Source of the DNA: Liolophura sinensis
Lineage: Eukaryota; Mollusca; Polyplacophora; Chitonida; Chitonidae
Assembly (NCBI RefSeq): GCF_032854445.1
Contig: NC_088295.1
Coordinates: 62,415,249-62,479,248 of the forward strand
DNA: 64,000 bases
Direction: 5' to 3'
The notes under the pieces were generated by a model. The model was not told where the DNA came from and ran no database searches. It worked only from the letters and a program-made list of their open reading frames with translations. Positions 61,514 to 64,000 of this stretch are shown piece after piece. The translations under genes were made by a program, and so were the position numbers. How positions within the stretch are numbered: position 1 is the first letter of the stretch; each line of letters starts with the position of its first letter.

Positions 61514-64000
61514 CTGAAATGTAATTATGACAAACATTTTTTCCTCATTAGCACTTAATTCCCCTTGTACTAAAAGGAACAACAGTTGAATAGTGAATAA
61601 TCCCCTTGTACTAAAAGCAAACAACAGTTGAAGAGTGAATAATTCCCTTTGTACTAAAAGGAAACAATAGTTGAAGAGTGAATAAAAGGAAACAACAGTT
61701 GAAGAAAGTTGGAGAGTTAGTGTTCACATTGAAACATATTGCCTGAGTGCTTGACTAAGCCAGTTACTTGCATTTCTATATTTTCCACCTACAGGACTGC
61801 CGTTCTACATGTAGTTTGATAAATGAAATAAAATAGAACAAAATACTGATATTTAAAGTCTGAAGAGTCTAATATCAGTCAAGTGTAAATGAAAATCTAA
61901 CAAAACAATGTGATAATATGTTTTTTTTGTTCTACTTTTTCCTTGTAACTTTCCCCTATTATTATACTGTACTAAAACCACATGAAAACCAGAAATAGGT
62001 CAAACCATGTGCAATTTCTTGATTAATTATGGCTAAAATATCCCAAATGACCTAAAAATTTGACCACAAAACAGCATTTTTGAGATATTACTTCTGGTGC
62101 TAAAATTTACATTTTTCCAGTAGGATATCATCCTACCTTCCAAACACCTTTAAAAGCACCTTTCTAAAATCAATAGATCTGCCAGAATCTAGAAAATGAG
62201 CAAAATTTTGGGTCATTTAGGGTACTGACCAACTTGAAATAGTGAAAATATGTATATATATATATACATTGCTTACCATTTTTGCTTTTGAATAAGTTCA
62301 ATATTGGCAGAATCTGTCTGTAGTATGGTACTAGGGCTTCTCCTACCAGCTCACCAGAGACCACTAAATGTTGTAATACTTTCAATGTAGTACAAACTAC
62401 CTGGGGGTCTTTTGTATTGAGTGCATCTGAAAGACAAAAAATATAACACATAAGTAAACATAGCTTTCCTCACACAAAAAATATAAATCCTGTGTTATTA
62501 TTGATGTGTTTGTTAGGGGTGAGTAAAATAATCCTGTACAACAGTTATCTGTAGGTACAATATTAGCATATAAGAGATATCAATTAACAAATTAGTAATG
62601 AGTTCTCTTCAATTATGTATTAACATAAGCATCCATCCTGATTATGGATTGTGATTATGACAGGAATATTGAAAATCTTACTTTTAATTGGAATGATCAG
62701 TTGTGGGATGACAGGAATGATTTTAGAGCCTCCATGTTCCAACATGTCATGGACACCTTGTCTGGCAAAGAATTCATATGGGTGTTTGGTTTCTCGGAGT
62801 CCGTCAAACAACAATGGGAGGTAATGGTGGTAATCAAGCTTCTCAATTTCAACCTGTAGTAAATCAAAAATAAGATTTAATCATTATCTATCACAAAAGC
62901 ATGAAACATGAAAAAATTTCAGAAACAATATTAACTATCTGACTATCTCCATGCATATTCATGCTGGAAATGTCAAATGCAGAAAAAACAATGTTTAACT
63001 GTAAATTACAGCAAGATTTCTACAGTTTATTTATGTACTTCAGTATATTTCAGTTCTTTGGCAGTGGCCAGCATTCTGGGGGGAGGAAACTGGGTTGAGG
63101 TAGTGCTTACAGACCTTCTCACATATGACTGGAGAGGAAGACAGCATAAGCTGGACTCACAGCAAGCATGTGCTTACGCTTTTGAAGACTGTAAGTCATT
63201 TGCTATTGCAGTTTCACGTGCAAATCATTCTGTAACAAAGTTGTTTAGACAGAACTCCTTACCTTCCATGCGATTTTGTTTCCTTTTGTGTCGTGTTCTA
63301 GAGCAATTGGGAAATCTCCTCTCTCATAAAACTTTCTGAATGCTGTGGGTCTGGAGGGTTTGACTTTAAAAGCTCCAGCCGAAGGAGGTGGTCCAACCTA
63401 GGAAAGTATGAATCAATTTAGGAAAGAACATTAACAAAGATCAAGTTCCCTGTCGACAAAGTTTGTTAAACAAATCCCATAAGCAGTTAAGGAGAGTAGA
63501 CGTTTAACTATAGTCATTAAGCTTAAGAATAACACTGCAGATTGCAACATTACACAACACATCGAATTAAGTTTGGAAGCAATTGAGTTCACAAGTAAAC
63601 ACTCTGCCCAAATAGTGACATATTTCATTTCATTTTTTTGTAGATTCTCGCCGTTACTGCATCGTTTACTAAGCAAATACAAACTCTTGCCATACTAAAT
63701 GTAAAACTAGATTTTGTCTTCTTCAGATTTATATTAAAACAGCATGCAAACAGTCATTTAAAATAATACTATCTGCAAGTCAGTAACCATGACAGTAAAG
63801 CAATAAATAACTAAGCCGATAGTCCCAACCAAGAGTCATAAAAAAAATACCGACACTCGCTGCACACTGTAAACGTTATGAACGTGAATTGAATGCACCC
63901 CAATAAATTGAAAAGAATGCTTAAATGTACTCACCACTGCGTTCGGTTGTAGTGACTTAGGAGTGAAAGCAATGCTTTCGTAGTTGCATATTTTTGCAGA
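61353..64000 (-). CDS. PACRG (parkin co-regulated gene protein), 5' end beyond the window
   Basis: PACRG is a microtubule inner protein of cilia and flagella that helps join the A and B tubules at the inner junction. Exons, 5' to 3': 64000-63935 (partial), 63397-63263, 62853-62682, 62426-62277, 61513-61353. 684 nt are visible, 227 residues plus stop, with phases agreeing. Highly conserved segments: [113 protein letters not shown] and the end [10 protein letters not shown]. It is made of helical armadillo-like repeats. No defect is seen. The start codon was not found in the visible first exon, which stays open to the window edge. Confidence 0.96.
61514..62276 (-). other. PACRG intron
   Basis: Holds a diverged 41-42-bp tandem repeat and a (TA)n run near the upstream donor. 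No exon. Confidence 0.85.
61559..61705. repeat. 41-42-bp tandem repeat, about three and a half copies
   Basis: The unit is built on CCCCTTGTACTAAAAGGAA plus ACAACAGTTGAAGAGTGAAT. Spacings are 41 and 42 bp; the last copy is partial. Confidence 0.85.
62277..62426 (-). CDS. PACRG exon
   Basis: Encodes [33 protein letters not shown] and [16 protein letters not shown]. Acceptor TCTTTCAG, donor GTAAGC; phase 1 to 1. Confidence 0.95.
62682..62853 (-). CDS. PACRG exon
   Basis: Encodes [38 protein letters not shown] and [14 protein letters not shown]. Donor GTAAGA; phase 0 to 1. Confidence 0.95.
63055..63165 (-). mobile_element. SINE family A fragment in a PACRG intron
   Basis: Reverse-strand words GTCCAGCTTATGCTGTCTTC, AGTTTCCTCCCCCC and AGAATGCTGGCCACTGCC match the family A body. 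The tail is eroded. Confidence 0.55.
63263..63397 (-). CDS. PACRG exon
   Basis: Forty-five codons, phase 0 to 0. Encodes [40 protein letters not shown] and KIAWK. Acceptor TTTCCTAG, donor GTAAGG. Confidence 0.95.
63398..63934 (-). other. PACRG intron
   Basis: About 0.54 kb, no recognised feature. Confidence 0.85.
63935..64000 (-). CDS. PACRG upstream exon, truncated by the window edge
   Basis: Encodes an open segment ending [15 protein letters not shown], which aligns with the region before the conserved GPP-AGAFK of PACRG. Donor GTGAGT at 63934. No in-frame ATG is visible. Confidence 0.85.

Overview
This is a 64 kb piece of an AT-rich, intron-rich animal genome. The three protein genes are metazoan. 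The short dispersed repeats (tRNA-headed SINEs whose tails carry a TTGAGTACGRCGT core), together with many ACATGTAC-type words, suggest a lophotrochozoan, most likely a mollusc. The organism call is an inference from repeat style and protein similarity; I could not search a database.

Layout. (1) 1-8160 is gene-free and holds SINE copies. (2) 8160 to about 34050 on the + strand is a quaking/held-out-wings (STAR family) RNA-binding protein gene. Coding starts at 8674. Its shared exons are 1, 2, 3, 4, 6 and 7. Two tandem versions of exon 5 (22611-22728 and 22817-22931) both encode the QUA2 part of the RNA-binding domain and appear to be mutually exclusive. There are three possible C-termini: a His-rich read-through of exon 6, a read-through of exon 7, and exon 8. 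A 200-N assembly gap lies in intron 1. (3) About 34-46.4 kb is repeat-rich and gene-free. It holds SINEs, a 43-bp minisatellite, a foldback-like element and a broken Tc1-like transposase. (4) 46.4-57.4 kb on the - strand is a complete cathepsin L-type cysteine protease gene: eight coding exons, 355 codons, and a non-coding first exon. (5) 57.5-60.7 kb is intergenic. (6) 60.8-64 kb on the - strand holds the last five coding exons of PACRG, an axonemal inner-junction protein; its 5' end runs off the window.

The three genes have unrelated jobs: RNA processing, lysosomal proteolysis and the ciliary axoneme. The most interesting system is inside the quaking gene. Including both exon 5 copies, or neither, gives an immediate stop. 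The 88-nt intron between the copies has an ACUAAC branch site, which is also the core of the RNA motif that Quaking proteins bind. Among the eight coding acceptors only the two alternative ones, exon 5b and exon 8, have ACUAAC nearby. This suggests that the protein controls splicing of its own RNA-binding domain and C-terminus.
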